Assembly (NCBI RefSeq): GCF_900114375.1
Contig: NZ_FOSV01000002.1
Span: 124,001-188,000, forward strand
Length of the DNA stretch: 64,000 nucleotides
Reading direction: 5' to 3'
Source: Methylorubrum salsuginis
GTDB taxonomy: Bacteria; Pseudomonadota; Alphaproteobacteria; Rhizobiales; Beijerinckiaceae
Shown here piece by piece: positions 38,560 through 48,713 of the stretch. Numbering within the stretch: position 1 is the first letter of the stretch; the number at the start of each line of letters is the position of its first letter. Made by a program: the position numbers and the translations under genes. Below the pieces are notes generated by a model. The model made no database searches. It had not been told where the DNA came from and saw only the letters and a list, made by a program, of their open reading frames with translations.

Positions 38560-40689
38560 ATGTATCACGCCATCGTCTTCTTCCCGCTGATCGGCGCGCT
38601 GATCGCCGGCCTGTTCGGCCGGTCCATCGGCGCCCGGATGAGCGAGCTCGTGACGACGGGCTGCCTCGGCTTCGCCTGCTTCCTCGCCTGGGGCGTCTTC
38701 TTCCTCGTCACCGGCGACGGCCGGGCCGAGACCGTGCCGGTGGCGCAGTGGTTCTCGGCGGGCGACCTCACCGTCGATTGGGCCTTCAAGGTCGACACGC
38801 TGACGGCGATCATGCTCGTCGTCGTCACCTCGGTCTCGACCCTCGTGCACGTCTATTCCATCGGCTACATGCACGAGGATCCGCACCGGCCGCGCTTCTT
38901 CGCCTACCTGTCGCTGTTCACCTTCGCCATGCTGATGCTGGTGACCGCCGACAACCTCGTGCAGATGTTCTTCGGCTGGGAAGGCGTCGGCCTCGCCTCC
39001 TACCTGCTGATCGGCTTCTGGTACGAGAAGCCCTCGGCCAACGCTGCGGCGATGAAGGCCTTCATCGTCAACCGCGTCGGCGATTTCGGTTTCTCCCTCG
39101 GCATTTTTTTGGTGTTTGTCCTCACCGGATCCGTGGGCTTCGATGCCATCTTCGCCAAGGCCCCCGAGCTGAAGGACGCGACGTTCCACTTCCTTGGGGC
39201 TGACTGGCACGCCCTGACGCTCGCCTGCCTCCTGCTGTTCATGGGCGCCATGGGCAAGTCGGCGCAGTTCCTGCTGCACACCTGGCTGCCGGACGCGATG
39301 GAGGGCCCGACCCCGGTCTCGGCGCTCATCCACGCCGCCACCATGGTGACCGCCGGCGTGTTCATGGTCGCCCGCCTGTCGCCGCTGTTCGAGCTGGCGC
39401 CGACCGCGCTCACCGTCGTCACCGTCATCGGCGGCATCACCGCCTTCTTCGCGGCGACCGTCGGCCTCGTGCAGAACGACATCAAGCGGGTCATCGCCTA
39501 TTCGACCTGCTCGCAGCTCGGCTACATGTTCGTCGGCCTGGGTGTGGGCGCCTACGCGACGGGCGTGTTCCACCTCTTCACCCACGCCTTCTTCAAGGCG
39601 CTGCTGTTCCTCGGGGCCGGCTCGGTCATCCACGCGATGCACCACGAGCAGGACATGCGGAACATGGGCGGATTGCGCCCCTACATCCCCTTCACCACCG
39701 CGATGATGACGATCGGTACGCTTGCGCTGATCGGCTTCCCCTTCACCGCCGGCTTCTACTCGAAGGACGCGATCATCGAGGCGGCCTACATGTCGGACCG
39801 CCCCGGCCACGTGCTGGCGTTCCTCGCCACCGTGATCGCCGCGCTGATGACCTCGTTCTATTCCTGGCGCCTGTTCTTCCTCACCTTCGAGGGCCCGCAG
39901 CGCTGGGTCGCCCACGGGGCGCACGGTCACGACGACCACGCGCACGCGGCGCACGACCAACATGCCCACGCCCACGCGGCGCACGCCCACGACGCCGACG
40001 GCAAGCCCGGCCATCACGAGGGCGTCGCCCACGACGATCACGGCCACGACGTCGAGCCCGCCTCGCACAGCGCGATCGAGCACCACGACGATCACGGCGC
40101 CCACAAGCCGCACGAGAGCCCGCTCGTCATGACGATCCCGCTGGCCATCCTGGCCTTCGGTGCCCTGTTCGCCGGCCTGATCTTCAAGGACCGGTTCATC
40201 GGGCACGACATGGACAAGTTCTGGGGCCACGCGCTGCCGCACGATTCCGGCAACGGCATCATGCACAAGCTCCACGACGTGCCCGGCTGGGTCGCCAACG
40301 CGCCGTTCGTGATGCTGGTGCTCGGTTTCGTGCTGGCCTTCTGGATGTATCTGCGCCGGCCCGACCTGCCGAACCGTCTCGCGACCTCGCAGCCGATCCT
40401 GTACCGCTTCCTGCTCAACAAGTGGTACTTCGACGAGATCTACGACCGGATCTTCGTCCGCCCGGCCAAGAACTTCGGCCTGTTCCTGTGGAAGGAGGGC
40501 GACGGACGCGTCATCGACGGCTTCGGCCCCGACGGCATCTCGGCCCGCGTGGTCGACGTCACCCGCGGCGTGGTCCGCTTCCAGACCGGCTACGTCTACC
40601 ACTACGCCTTCGTGATGCTCGTCGGGGTCGCCGGCCTGATCACGTGGTACCTCGTCTCCGGCGTGCCGGCGGTCGGAGGAGCGCATTGA
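38560..40689 (+). CDS. nuoL: NADH-quinone oxidoreductase subunit L with histidine-rich loop
   Basis: A 709-residue Mrp-type antiporter subunit with the lateral helix at the C-terminus. It shows [19 protein letters not shown], the pump residues in [26 protein letters not shown], and [17 protein letters not shown]. Between the core helices and the lateral helix, about residues 450-520, is a loop with more than 20 histidines ([11 protein letters not shown] and similar). It could bind metal ions, but that is inference. The nuoL stop overlaps the nuoM start by one base. Confidence 0.96.
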   Translation: MYHAIVFFPLIGALIAGLFGRSIGARMSELVTTGCLGFACFLAWGVFFLVTGDGRAETVPVAQWFSAGDLTVDWAFKVDTLTAIMLVVVTSVSTLVHVYSIGYMHEDPHRPRFFAYLSLFTFAMLMLVTADNLVQMFFGWEGVGLASYLLIGFWYEKPSANAAAMKAFIVNRVGDFGFSLGIFLVFVLTGSVGFDAIFAKAPELKDATFHFLGADWHALTLACLLLFMGAMGKSAQFLLHTWLPDAMEGPTPVSALIHAATMVTAGVFMVARLSPLFELAPTALTVVTVIGGITAFFAATVGLVQNDIKRVIAYSTCSQLGYMFVGLGVGAYATGVFHLFTHAFFKALLFLGAGSVIHAMHHEQDMRNMGGLRPYIPFTTAMMTIGTLALIGFPFTAGFYSKDAIIEAAYMSDRPGHVLAFLATVIAALMTSFYSWRLFFLTFEGPQRWVAHGAHGHDDHAHAAHDQHAHAHAAHAHDADGKPGHHEGVAHDDHGHDVEPASHSAIEHHDDHGAHKPHESPLVMTIPLAILAFGALFAGLIFKDRFIGHDMDKFWGHALPHDSGNGIMHKLHDVPGWVANAPFVMLVLGFVLAFWMYLRRPDLPNRLATSQPILYRFLLNKWYFDEIYDRIFVRPAKNFGLFLWKEGDGRVIDGFGPDGISARVVDVTRGVVRFQTGYVYHYAFVMLVGVAGLITWYLVSGVPAVGGAH

Positions 40690-42269
40690 TGTTCGGCCTC
40701 GGCATTCTCTCCGGGCTCCTGATCGTTCCCCTCGCGGGCGCCGCCTTCATCCTCACCCTGGGGGAGGAGACGGAGGCCGTGAAGCGCAACGCCCGCTGGG
40801 CCGCGCTCATCACGACCGTCGTCACCTTCCTGCTCTCGCTCGCCGCCTGGGCCCGCTACGACATCGCGTCCCCGAGCTTCCAGCTCGTCGAGAGCCACGC
40901 GTGGCTCGCCGAGAACATCCGGTTCAAGCTCGGCGTCGACGGCTTCTCGATGCCGCTGATCCTGCTGACCACGTTCCTGATGCCCTTCTGCATCGGCGCC
41001 TCGTGGCTCTCGGTCGAGAATCGCGTGAAGGAGTACTTCGTCGCCTTCCTCGTGCTCGAGACGACGATGATTGGCGTCTTCTGCGCGCTCGACCTCGTGC
41101 TGTTCTACCTGTTCTTCGAGGCCGGCCTGATCCCGATGTTCCTCATCATCGGCATCTGGGGCGGCAAGCGGCGCATCTACGCGAGCTTCAAGTTCTTCCT
41201 CTACACGCTGCTCGGCTCGGTGCTGATGCTGCTCGCCATCATGGCGATGTACTGGGAGGCCGGCACCACCGACATCCCGACGCTGCTGGCGCATCGCTTC
41301 CCCGTCGGCCTGCAATGGTGGCTGTGGCTCGCCTTCTTCGCCTCCTTCGCAGTGAAGATGCCGATGTGGCCGGTCCATACCTGGCTCCCCGACGCCCACG
41401 TCGAGGCGCCGACCGCGGGCTCGGTGATCCTGGCCGGCATCCTGCTGAAGATGGGCGGCTACGGCTTCATCCGGATCTCCCTGCCGATGCTGCCCGACGC
41501 CTCTGCCGAGTTCGCGCCCCTCGTCTTCGCGCTGTCGGTGATCGCGATCATCTTCACCTCGCTCACCGCGATGATGCAGACCGACATCAAGAAGCTGATC
41601 GCCTATTCCTCGGTCGCCCATATGGGCTTCGTGACGCTCGGCCTGTTCACGCTGAACGAGCAGGGCATCCAGGGCGCGCTGTTCCTGATGATCTCGCACG
41701 GCATCGTCTCGGGCGCGCTGTTCCTCTGCGTCGGCGTCGTCTACGACCGGATGCACACCCGCGAGATCGCCGCCTATGGCGGTCTCGTGAAGCGGATGCC
41801 GCTCTACGCCGCTGCCATGATGGTGTTCACCATGGCCAATGTCGGCCTGCCCGGCACCTCCGGCTTCGTCGGCGAGTTCCTAGCGATGATGGGCGCCTTC
41901 AAGGCCAACCCCACGGTCGCGTTCTTCTCGGTCTTCGGCATCATCCTCTCGGCGGGCTATGCGCTCTGGCTCTACGCACGGGTGATCTACGGGAAGCTGG
42001 AGAAGCCCAACCTCCAGGGCATTCTGGACCTCGACCTGCGGGAAAAAATCATCATCGCGCCGCTCGTCGCGCTGACGATCTGGTACGGCGTCCATCCGGC
42101 CCCCGTGCTCGACACCTTCGCGCCCTCGACCGAGGCGCTGATGCAGAACATGCGCACGGCGCTCGCCAACACGCAGAACGCGGAGGCCGCCGCCAAGGCG
42201 GCGAAGCTCGCGGCGGCGGAGAAGATCGCCCCCGAGAACTCCCAGAAAATCGAGGCCGCCGCGCGATGA
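40689..42269 (+). CDS. nuoM: NADH-quinone oxidoreductase subunit M
   Basis: A 526-residue antiporter-like subunit with about 14 helices. It shows [21 protein letters not shown] with the key glutamate, [24 protein letters not shown] and [17 protein letters not shown]. The C-terminal 30 residues are Ala/Lys/Glu-rich and soluble. The ATG overlaps the nuoL stop (TGATG), and its own stop overlaps the nuoN start (ATGA), so the three are translationally coupled. Confidence 0.97.
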   Translation: MFGLGILSGLLIVPLAGAAFILTLGEETEAVKRNARWAALITTVVTFLLSLAAWARYDIASPSFQLVESHAWLAENIRFKLGVDGFSMPLILLTTFLMPFCIGASWLSVENRVKEYFVAFLVLETTMIGVFCALDLVLFYLFFEAGLIPMFLIIGIWGGKRRIYASFKFFLYTLLGSVLMLLAIMAMYWEAGTTDIPTLLAHRFPVGLQWWLWLAFFASFAVKMPMWPVHTWLPDAHVEAPTAGSVILAGILLKMGGYGFIRISLPMLPDASAEFAPLVFALSVIAIIFTSLTAMMQTDIKKLIAYSSVAHMGFVTLGLFTLNEQGIQGALFLMISHGIVSGALFLCVGVVYDRMHTREIAAYGGLVKRMPLYAAAMMVFTMANVGLPGTSGFVGEFLAMMGAFKANPTVAFFSVFGIILSAGYALWLYARVIYGKLEKPNLQGILDLDLREKIIIAPLVALTIWYGVHPAPVLDTFAPSTEALMQNMRTALANTQNAEAAAKAAKLAAAEKIAPENSQKIEAAAR

Positions 42270-43705
42270 CCCCGATCCAGTCCGTCCTGCCGGCGATCAC
42301 GCCGGTCCTGCCGGAGATCGTCCTGAGCGTCGGCGCGCTGCTGCTGGTGCTCTGGGGCGCGTGGCGCGGCGAGCGCTCGGCCGAGAGCACCAATCTCGGC
42401 GCGCTGGGCCTGCTGATCTTCACCTTCTTCCTCGTGGTCTCCCAGACCGGCACGGTGACGACGCTCAACGGCGCCTTCATCGCCGACCCGTTCGCCCGGG
42501 TGATGAAGGCCCTGATCCTGATCGGTTCGGCCGCTACGATCCTGCTGTCGCGCGACTATTTCCAGCGCGAGCGCATCGACCGGTTCGAGTACCCGATCCT
42601 GATCGTGCTCTGCACCATCGGCATGATGGTGATGGCCTCGGCCAACGACCTGATCTCCCTCTATCTCGGCCTGGAGCTGCAATCGCTCGCCGCTTACGTC
42701 ATCGCCGCCTTCCACCGCGACGACGTGAAGTCGACGGAAGCGGGCCTGAAGTATTTCGTGCTCGGCGCGCTCTCGTCCGGCATGCTGCTCTACGGCTCGT
42801 CGCTGGTCTACGGCTTCACCGGCACGGTCTCGTTCCCCGGCATCGTCACGGCGCTGAACGGCCCGGCGAGCTTCGGCCTCGTCCTCGGCATCGTGTTCGT
42901 GGCGGCCGGCGTCGCCTTCAAGCTCGCCGCGGTGCCGTTCCACATGTGGACGCCCGACGTCTACGAGGGCTCGCCGACGCCGGTCACCGCCTTCTTCGCC
43001 TCCGCGCCGAAGATGGCCGCCATGGCGATGACGGTCCGCGTGTTCATCGGCGCCTTCCCGGACGTGACCGCGGTCTGGCAGCAGATCATCGTCTTCGTCT
43101 CGATCGCCTCCATGGCGCTCGGCTCCTTCGCGGCGATCGGCCAGCGCAACCTCAAGCGCCTGATGGCCTATTCCTCCATCGGCAATGTCGGCTACGCCCT
43201 CATCGGGCTGGCCGCCGGCTCGGAAGAAGGCATCCGCGGCGTCGTGATCTACATGGTGATCTACCTCGCCATGACCCTCGGGGCCTTCGCGGTGCTGCTC
43301 AGCTTGCGCCGCAAGGACCGGATGTTCGAGACCATCGACGACCTGTCGGGTCTCTCGCGCACCCATCCGTGGCTGGCCTTCAGCCTCGCCGCGATGATGT
43401 TCTCGCTGGCCGGCATCCCGCCGCTCGCCGGGTTCTTCGCGAAGTTCTACGTCTTCGCCGCCGCCATCAAGGCGGACCTCGTGACGCTCGCGGTGATCGG
43501 CGTGGTGACCTCGGTGGTCGGCGCGTTCTACTACCTTCGCCTCGTCAAAGTGATGTACTTCGACGAGCCGAAGGCCCCCTACGAGCGCATCCCGCCCGGC
43601 TCGGCCATCGTGCTCGCGGCCTCCAGCGTCGTCGTGGTGCTGTTCTTCCTGATCCCGGCCCCGCTGGTGGCGGCGGCGGGCAGCGCCGCGAAGTCCCTGT
43701 TCTGA
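42266..43705 (+). CDS. nuoN: NADH-quinone oxidoreductase subunit N
   Basis: A 479-residue antiporter-like subunit and last gene of the complex I operon. Motifs: [21 protein letters not shown] with the conserved glutamate, [26 protein letters not shown], and [20 protein letters not shown]. The start at 42266 was chosen from the ATGA overlap with nuoM. birA follows after only four bases, so transcription surely continues. Confidence 0.97.
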   Translation: MTPIQSVLPAITPVLPEIVLSVGALLLVLWGAWRGERSAESTNLGALGLLIFTFFLVVSQTGTVTTLNGAFIADPFARVMKALILIGSAATILLSRDYFQRERIDRFEYPILIVLCTIGMMVMASANDLISLYLGLELQSLAAYVIAAFHRDDVKSTEAGLKYFVLGALSSGMLLYGSSLVYGFTGTVSFPGIVTALNGPASFGLVLGIVFVAAGVAFKLAAVPFHMWTPDVYEGSPTPVTAFFASAPKMAAMAMTVRVFIGAFPDVTAVWQQIIVFVSIASMALGSFAAIGQRNLKRLMAYSSIGNVGYALIGLAAGSEEGIRGVVIYMVIYLAMTLGAFAVLLSLRRKDRMFETIDDLSGLSRTHPWLAFSLAAMMFSLAGIPPLAGFFAKFYVFAAAIKADLVTLAVIGVVTSVVGAFYYLRLVKVMYFDEPKAPYERIPPGSAIVLAASSVVVVLFFLIPAPLVAAAGSAAKSLF

Positions 43706-43709
43706 GGGC

Positions 43710-44567
43710 ATGACCTTCCGGCTCAGCCCGGCGGCCCGCCTGGACGGTCACCGCCTGCACAGCCACGACCGCCTCGGCTCGACCAACACCGAGGCGCTGG
43801 CCCGCGCCCGCGACGGCGAGACCGGACCGCTCTGGGTCGCGACCCGCGTGCAGGAGGCGGGCCGGGGCCGGCGCGGCAATGTCTGGCAGTCGCCCGAGGG
43901 CAATCTGTTCGCGAGTTTGCTTTGGCCGGTCCAGGGCGTGGCCCCGGAAATGGTCGCGACCTTGGGATTCGTGGCCGGTGTGGCCTTGGTCGATGCGATC
44001 CGGGATGTGGCGCGGGTCTCTCCTCCTCCTTGCGGGGAGGCGGCGGTGCCTTCTGCACCACCCCCACCCCTACCTCTCCCGGCAAGGGGGAGGGGACAGG
44101 AAGCTTTCCGCCTGAAATGGCCCAACGACGTCCTGATGGACGGCCAAAAACTCGCCGGCATCCTGTTAGAGGCTGAGCAGCTCCCCGGCGGGCGGCGCGC
44201 GGTGGTGATCGGCTTCGGCGTCAACGTGGCCGCCGCGCCCGACGATCTGCCCTATCCGGCCGCGGCCCTTCGCCCCGCGCATGCGGTCGATGCGCCCATT
44301 CTGCTCGAATCCCTGACGGAACGATTTGTCGAAGCGGCCCGGATCTGGAACAAGGGGCGCGGATTCCAAAACATCCGGCAGCTCTGGCTGGAGCGCGCGG
44401 CGGGGGTCGGGGCCCCCGTGTCGGTGCGAACCGCGGAGACGGTGCTGTCGGGCACGTTTGACACGATCGACGAGGGGGGGCGGCTCGTGATCCTCGCCCC
44501 GGACGGAACACGACGAACCGTGACGGCGGGCGAGGTGCATTTCGGACGTGCCGCGACGGCGGCTTGA
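43710..44567 (+). CDS. birA: Biotin-acetyl-CoA-carboxylase ligase, with in-frame palindromic insertion
   Basis: A 285-residue biotin protein ligase lacking the DNA-binding domain. It activates biotin with ATP and attaches it to AccB (17226). Catalytic segments: HDRLGSTNTEALA, the biotin/AMP loop QEAGRGRRGNVWQSPEGNL, LKWPNDVLMDGQKLAGILLE, and VIGFGVNV. Between ALVDAIRDVA and FRLKWPND is an insert of about 30 residues rich in Pro, Ala and Gly (VSPPPCGEAAVPSAPPPPLP) that other ligases lack. The DNA coding for it belongs to the CTCCCCC palindrome family. The reading frame remains intact. Confidence 0.93.
   Translation: MTFRLSPAARLDGHRLHSHDRLGSTNTEALARARDGETGPLWVATRVQEAGRGRRGNVWQSPEGNLFASLLWPVQGVAPEMVATLGFVAGVALVDAIRDVARVSPPPCGEAAVPSAPPPPLPLPARGRGQEAFRLKWPNDVLMDGQKLAGILLEAEQLPGGRRAVVIGFGVNVAAAPDDLPYPAAALRPAHAVDAPILLESLTERFVEAARIWNKGRGFQNIRQLWLERAAGVGAPVSVRTAETVLSGTFDTIDEGGRLVILAPDGTRRTVTAGEVHFGRAATAA
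44016..44105. repeat. Palindromic repeat inserted in frame within birA
   Basis: About 90 bases (30 codons) with the same inverted CTCC/GGAG vocabulary as the intergenic repeats at 1832, 46836 and 61103. It includes CTCCTTGCGGGGAG and CTCTCCCGGCAAGGGGGAGG. It preserves the frame on both sides. This resembles, in principle, the Rickettsia palindromic elements found inside genes. Confidence 0.75.
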
Positions 44568-44585
44568 AACTGGATAGACGACAAG

Positions 44586-46259
44586 ATGACGACACGGCAG
44601 GACGAGCTCGTCTTCGTGCCGCTCGGCGGCGTGGGCGAGATCGGCATGAATGCGGGCCTCTACGGGATCGGTCCCGAGAAGCAGCGCAAATGGATCATGG
44701 TCGATTGCGGCATGGGCTTCGCCGGTGAGGAGGGGCTGCCGGGCATCGACCTGATGTTCCCGGATCTCGCCTTCATCGAGGAGCGCAAGAAGGATCTCCT
44801 CGGAATCTTCATCACCCACGCGCACGAGGACCATATCGGCGCGATCTCCGAGCTGTGGCCGCGCCTCAAGGCGCCGGTCTACGCCACGCGCTTCGCCAAG
44901 CAGCTTTTGGAGACGCGCCGCCTCTCGGAGCCCGGCGCCCCGAAGGTGGACCTGCGCGAGATCAAGCCGGGCAAGCGGGTGACCGTCGGCCCGTTCGAGA
45001 TCGAGTTCGTGCCGGTGGCCCACTCGATCCCGGAATCGAACGCGGTGGCGATCCGCACCGCGTTCGGCCTCGTGGTCCATACCGGCGACTGGAAGCTCGA
45101 CGACACGCCGGTGGCCGGCGACACCACCTCGCCGGAAGCCTTCACGGCGCTCGGCGACGAGGGCATCCTGGCGCTGGTCTGCGACTCGACCAACGTGCTC
45201 CGCGAGGGCCGTAGCCCGAGCGAGTCCGAGGTGTCGGCGACCCTCCGACGCATCATCCAGGAATCGCCCCACCGCGTCGCGGTGACGACCTTCGCCTCGA
45301 ACGTCGCCCGCATCCGCGCCGTGGCCGAGGCCGCCCAGGCCTGCGGCCGCGAGGTGATCGCGGTCGGCCGCGCCATGGACCGGGTCATCGATGTCGCCCG
45401 CGAATGCGGCTACCTCGACGGCCTGCCAGACTTCCGCGGCGCCGAATCCTTCGGCCACATCCCGCGGGACAAGCTGGTCTGCCTGCTCACCGGCTCCCAG
45501 GGCGAGCCGCGGGCGGCCATGTCGCGGGTCTCGCGCGACGACCATCCGGCGATCTCGCTCACCGCGGGCGACCGGGTGATCTTCTCGTCGCGCGCGATTC
45601 CGGGCAACGAGCGCGATGTCGGCGCCATCATCAACGACCTGATCGAGTCCGGCATCGAGGTCATCACCGACCGCACCGAACTCGTCCACGTCTCCGGCCA
45701 TCCCCGCCGCGAGGAGATGGTGGCGATGTATGGCTGGACCCGGCCGAAGGCCGTCGTGCCGGTCCACGGCGAGGCGCTGCATCTCGACGAGCATGCCCGC
45801 TTCGCCCGGAGCCAGGGCGTCGAGACCGTGGTGAAGGCCCGCAACGGCGCCGTGGTGCGCCTCGCACCGGGCAAGCCCGAGGTGGTCGAGCATGTGCGCG
45901 CCGGCCGGCTCTACAAGGACGGCAACGTCCTGATCGACCACAAGGATCGGGCGATCCCCGAGCGGCGCAAGCTGTCCCAGACCGGCATCGTCTCGGTCGC
46001 CATCGCCATCGACGAGCGCGGCATGGTGGTCGGCGAGCCGGCGGTGGACATCATGGGCCTGCCCAATCGCGGGCGCAGCGGCGAGCCCCTGCTCGACACC
46101 GTGGTGGACATCGTCCACCGCACGCTGGGCAACCTGCCGCGCGGCAAGATGAAGGACTCGGAAGCGGTCGAGAACGCGGTCGACCGCGCCATCCGCTCCG
46201 CCGTCAACGAGGCCTGGGGCAAGAAGCCCGCCTGCCACGTGCAGGTGGTCGAGGTGTGA
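44586..46259 (+). CDS. rnj: Ribonuclease J
   Basis: A 557-residue metallo-beta-lactamase/beta-CASP nuclease combining endonuclease and 5'-3' exonuclease activity for mRNA decay and rRNA maturation. Zinc ligands are in FITHAHEDHIGAI; the beta-CASP motifs include VHTGDWKLDDTP, FASNVARIRAV and HVSGHPRREEMVAMY. A C-terminal domain follows from about residue 450. It lies 18 bases after birA and is probably co-transcribed with it and the nuo genes, as in other Rhizobiales. Confidence 0.95.
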   Translation: MTTRQDELVFVPLGGVGEIGMNAGLYGIGPEKQRKWIMVDCGMGFAGEEGLPGIDLMFPDLAFIEERKKDLLGIFITHAHEDHIGAISELWPRLKAPVYATRFAKQLLETRRLSEPGAPKVDLREIKPGKRVTVGPFEIEFVPVAHSIPESNAVAIRTAFGLVVHTGDWKLDDTPVAGDTTSPEAFTALGDEGILALVCDSTNVLREGRSPSESEVSATLRRIIQESPHRVAVTTFASNVARIRAVAEAAQACGREVIAVGRAMDRVIDVARECGYLDGLPDFRGAESFGHIPRDKLVCLLTGSQGEPRAAMSRVSRDDHPAISLTAGDRVIFSSRAIPGNERDVGAIINDLIESGIEVITDRTELVHVSGHPRREEMVAMYGWTRPKAVVPVHGEALHLDEHARFARSQGVETVVKARNGAVVRLAPGKPEVVEHVRAGRLYKDGNVLIDHKDRAIPERRKLSQTGIVSVAIAIDERGMVVGEPAVDIMGLPNRGRSGEPLLDTVVDIVHRTLGNLPRGKMKDSEAVENAVDRAIRSAVNEAWGKKPACHVQVVEV

Positions 46260-46415
46260 CAGTCTCGTGCGGCGCGCTAGATTGCGCCGCATCGTGGTTG
46301 CGAGCGTGGGCAGAACGATCCGGGTCGCGACCTCTGCGGAGATGTCGTGCTCTGGATTGCTGACGCCTCGCCTCGCAAGGACGGTTTCAGGTTCGGGCAG
46401 GGAGAATTCGAAAAA

Positions 46416-46820
46416 ATGATCGGACGGCTCAATCACGTCGCCATCGCGGTGAAGGACCTCGACGCGGCGACCGCGGTCTACCGCGACACGCTCGGCGCCA
46501 AGGTGACGGAGCCGCTGCCCCAGCCGGAGCACGGCGTCACCGTCGTCTTCGTGGAACTGCCCAACAGCAAGGTCGAGCTGATGTCGCCCTTAGGCGAGAA
46601 CTCGACGATCCAGGGCTTCGTCGACAAGAACCCGGCCGGCGGCATCCACCACGTCTGCTACGAGGTGGACGACATCATCGCCGCCCGCGACCAGATGAAG
46701 GCGGCCGGCGCCCGCGTGCTCGGCACGGGCGAGCCGAAGATCGGCGCGCACGGTAAGCCGGTCATCTTCCTGCACCCGAAGGACTTTTTGGGGACGCTCG
46801 TCGAGCTGGAGCAGGTCTGA
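46416..46820 (+). CDS. mce: Methylmalonyl-CoA (ethylmalonyl-CoA) epimerase
   Basis: A 134-residue glyoxalase-fold enzyme that interconverts the R and S forms of methylmalonyl-CoA. It starts MIGRLNHVAIAVKDLDAA, with metal-ligand histidine in NHVAIAV, a second in GGIHHVCYEV, and the glutamate in GTLVELEQV. In Methylobacterium this activity serves the ethylmalonyl-CoA pathway for glyoxylate regeneration during C1 and C2 growth. A GGGAG precedes the ATG at 46416 at good distance. A palindromic hairpin follows the stop. Confidence 0.93.
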   Translation: MIGRLNHVAIAVKDLDAATAVYRDTLGAKVTEPLPQPEHGVTVVFVELPNSKVELMSPLGENSTIQGFVDKNPAGGIHHVCYEVDDIIAARDQMKAAGARVLGTGEPKIGAHGKPVIFLHPKDFLGTLVELEQV

Positions 46821-46835
46821 AGGCCAGCCCCAAAA

Positions 46836-46859
46836 CCCTCCCCCGCAGAAGGGGGAGGG
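46836..46859. repeat. Palindromic repeat hairpin after mce (CTCCCCC family)
   Basis: CCCTCCCCC (46836-46844) pairs with GGGGGAGGG (46851-46859) around a six-base loop. It is the minimal form of the repeat family seen at 1832, 44016 and 61103, and lies 15 bases after the mce stop, where it may help end or stabilise the transcript. Confidence 0.7.
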
Positions 46860-46899
46860 CAATGCGTCAGCGCCCTCGGCGCTTGAAAGTTTTGCTTCC

Positions 46900-47232
46900 A
46901 TGACCCCCCTCCGCACCCTCGCCGCCTCGACTCCGCTGACCCTCCTCACGGTGGCCGCGCTCGTCGCCGTGCTGGTGGCGGTGGCGGTGAAGGGGTTCGC
47001 GCTGACGATCTTCGGGGCGCTCGCGCTCTACTTCGTGCTGTGGTGGACCTTCCTGTTCGCGATCCTGCCGCTCGGCAACGCCGCCGAGGCCGATCCGCAG
47101 CGGCTGGTGCCGGGCCAGGATCCCGGCGCGCCGGCAGCGCCGCGGCTGCGGGAAAAAGCGCTGCTGACGACGCTGCTCGCCGGCACCGCCTTCATCGCCG
47201 CTATCCTGATCTTCCCACTCGCGAGGCTGTGA
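46900..47232 (+). CDS. DUF1467 family membrane protein
   Basis: A 110-residue inner-membrane protein with three hydrophobic segments: LTLLTVAALVAVLVAVAV, LTIFGALALYFVLWWTFLFAILPLG and TLLAGTAFIAAILIFPLA. The LWWTFLFAILPLGN motif followed by a short acidic/proline loop identifies DUF1467, a family of unknown function commonly found between mce and proS in Rhizobiales. Confidence 0.85.
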   Translation: MTPLRTLAASTPLTLLTVAALVAVLVAVAVKGFALTIFGALALYFVLWWTFLFAILPLGNAAEADPQRLVPGQDPGAPAAPRLREKALLTTLLAGTAFIAAILIFPLARL

Positions 47233-47352
47233 ACGGGCCGCCCGTCGCGGCGTTCGCCCCGGCCCGCGCGCCGCGTTGACAGGCGCCGGAGCCCGCCCAC
47301 ACCTTGCTTTCGTGCCGTCGGCGCAGACCGACAGCCGACAGGGAGAGACGCC

Positions 47353-48654
47353 ATGGCCGCGATGATGGCAGGGCCGCGCCCGCCCGCCGACGGCGAGGGC
47401 GGCGGCAACACGTGGCTGCTGCCGTTCATGCTGGCGCTGTTCTTCGCCTGGGGGCTCGCCACCGTCCTCGTCGATATCGTCACGCCCAAGCTCAAGAGCC
47501 TGTTCGCGCTGAGCTACACCGAGGCGACGCTCACCCAGTTCTGCTTCTTCGCCGCCTATGCCCTCATCTCGTTGCCGGCGGGTGCGATGGTGACCCGGAT
47601 CGGCGCCATGCGCGGCCTCGTCGTCGGCCTCGTGGTGATGGCGGCGGGCTGCCTGCTCTTCGCGCCGGCCGCGCGCAGCGGGCTGTTTCCGATGTTCCTG
47701 CTGGCCCTGTTCGTGATGGCCTCGGGGATTGCCGTATTGCAGGTGGCGGCCAACCCCCTGGTGGCGCGGCTCGGCGATCCGGCCCAGGCGTCGAGCCGGC
47801 TGACCCTGGCTCAGACCTTCAACGCGCTCGGCACCACCATCGGCCCGATCGTCGGCGCCTGGACGATCCTGGCCCACACCGTCGCGCCGACCGGCACCGA
47901 TCCGGCCGCCCTCGCCGCCGCCCGCCAGGCCGAGGCCGATGTGGTGCGCACGCCCTTCCTCGTCATCGCCGCCGGGCTCTGTGCGCTCGCGATCCTGTTC
48001 TGGTTCCTGCGCCGCCGGGTGCGGGAGGAGCGCAGCGCCGAGACCGCCGGCCCGGCCGGACTCGGGCTCGATCTGTTGCGGCAGCCGCGCCTCGCGCTGG
48101 GGGCGGCGGCGATCTTCCTCTATGTCGGCGCGGAGGTCGCCATCGGCACGCTGATGGTGAGCTGGCTGGAGCAGCCGCGGGTGCTCGGCGCCAGCCCCGA
48201 GCAGGCGGGCCACCTGCTCAGCTTCTACTGGGGCGGGGCGCTCGCCGGGCGGATCGTCGGCTCGTTCGTGCTGCGGCGGGTCCGGCCGGGGGCGGCGCTC
48301 GGCACGGTGGCGCTGACGGCGGCCGGGCTCGCCGTTCTGGCGGCCTCCAGCACGGGCCCGCTCGCGGGCTGGGCGCTGATCGCGGTCGGGCTCGCCAACG
48401 CGATCCAGTTCCCGACGATCTTCGCGCTGGCGATCGAGGGGTTGGGCGAGCGCACGGCGCAGGGGGCCGGCATCGTCTGCGTGGCGATCGTCGGCGGTGC
48501 CATCGTGCCGGTGGCGACCGGGGCGCTGGCCGACGGCTTCGGCCTCGCCGTGGCGCTCACCGCACCGGCCCTCTGCTATCTCTGTATCGCCGGCTTCGCC
48601 CTGGCCCATGCCCGCGACGCGCTGGGCCGACCGACCGCGCTTCCGGCCGAATAG
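47353..48654 (+). CDS. FHS-family sugar MFS transporter
   Basis: A 433-residue protein with about 12 membrane helices, beginning after a short soluble N-terminus. FFAWGLATVLVDIVTPKLKSLFALSYTEA and GIAVLQVAANPLVARLG with LTLAQTFNALGTTIGPIVGA are signatures of the fucose-glucose/galactose (FHS) branch of the major facilitator superfamily, which imports sugars by proton symport. The actual substrate cannot be read. The gene is preceded by about 120 bases and followed by a clear terminator, so it is probably monocistronic. Confidence 0.88.
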   Translation: MAAMMAGPRPPADGEGGGNTWLLPFMLALFFAWGLATVLVDIVTPKLKSLFALSYTEATLTQFCFFAAYALISLPAGAMVTRIGAMRGLVVGLVVMAAGCLLFAPAARSGLFPMFLLALFVMASGIAVLQVAANPLVARLGDPAQASSRLTLAQTFNALGTTIGPIVGAWTILAHTVAPTGTDPAALAAARQAEADVVRTPFLVIAAGLCALAILFWFLRRRVREERSAETAGPAGLGLDLLRQPRLALGAAAIFLYVGAEVAIGTLMVSWLEQPRVLGASPEQAGHLLSFYWGGALAGRIVGSFVLRRVRPGAALGTVALTAAGLAVLAASSTGPLAGWALIAVGLANAIQFPTIFALAIEGLGERTAQGAGIVCVAIVGGAIVPVATGALADGFGLAVALTAPALCYLCIAGFALAHARDALGRPTALPAE

Positions 48655-48685
48655 AGAAAGCGTTCGAGGGGCTTCCGAAAAACAA

Positions 48686-48713
48686 AAAGCAAGGCACGAG
48701 GCCTTGCTTTGAA
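48686..48713 (+). terminator. Terminator after the MFS gene
   Basis: Stem AAAGCAAGG / CCTTGCTTT with a seven-base loop. The stem itself ends in TTT, followed by GAAAC. It starts about 30 bases after the transporter stop. Confidence 0.65.

Noticed and set aside
38368..40686. A 770-codon His/Glu/Arg-rich frame antisense to nuoL
   Set aside because: Its apparent composition is the complement of nuoL codons, including the histidine-rich loop; no start signal or domain.
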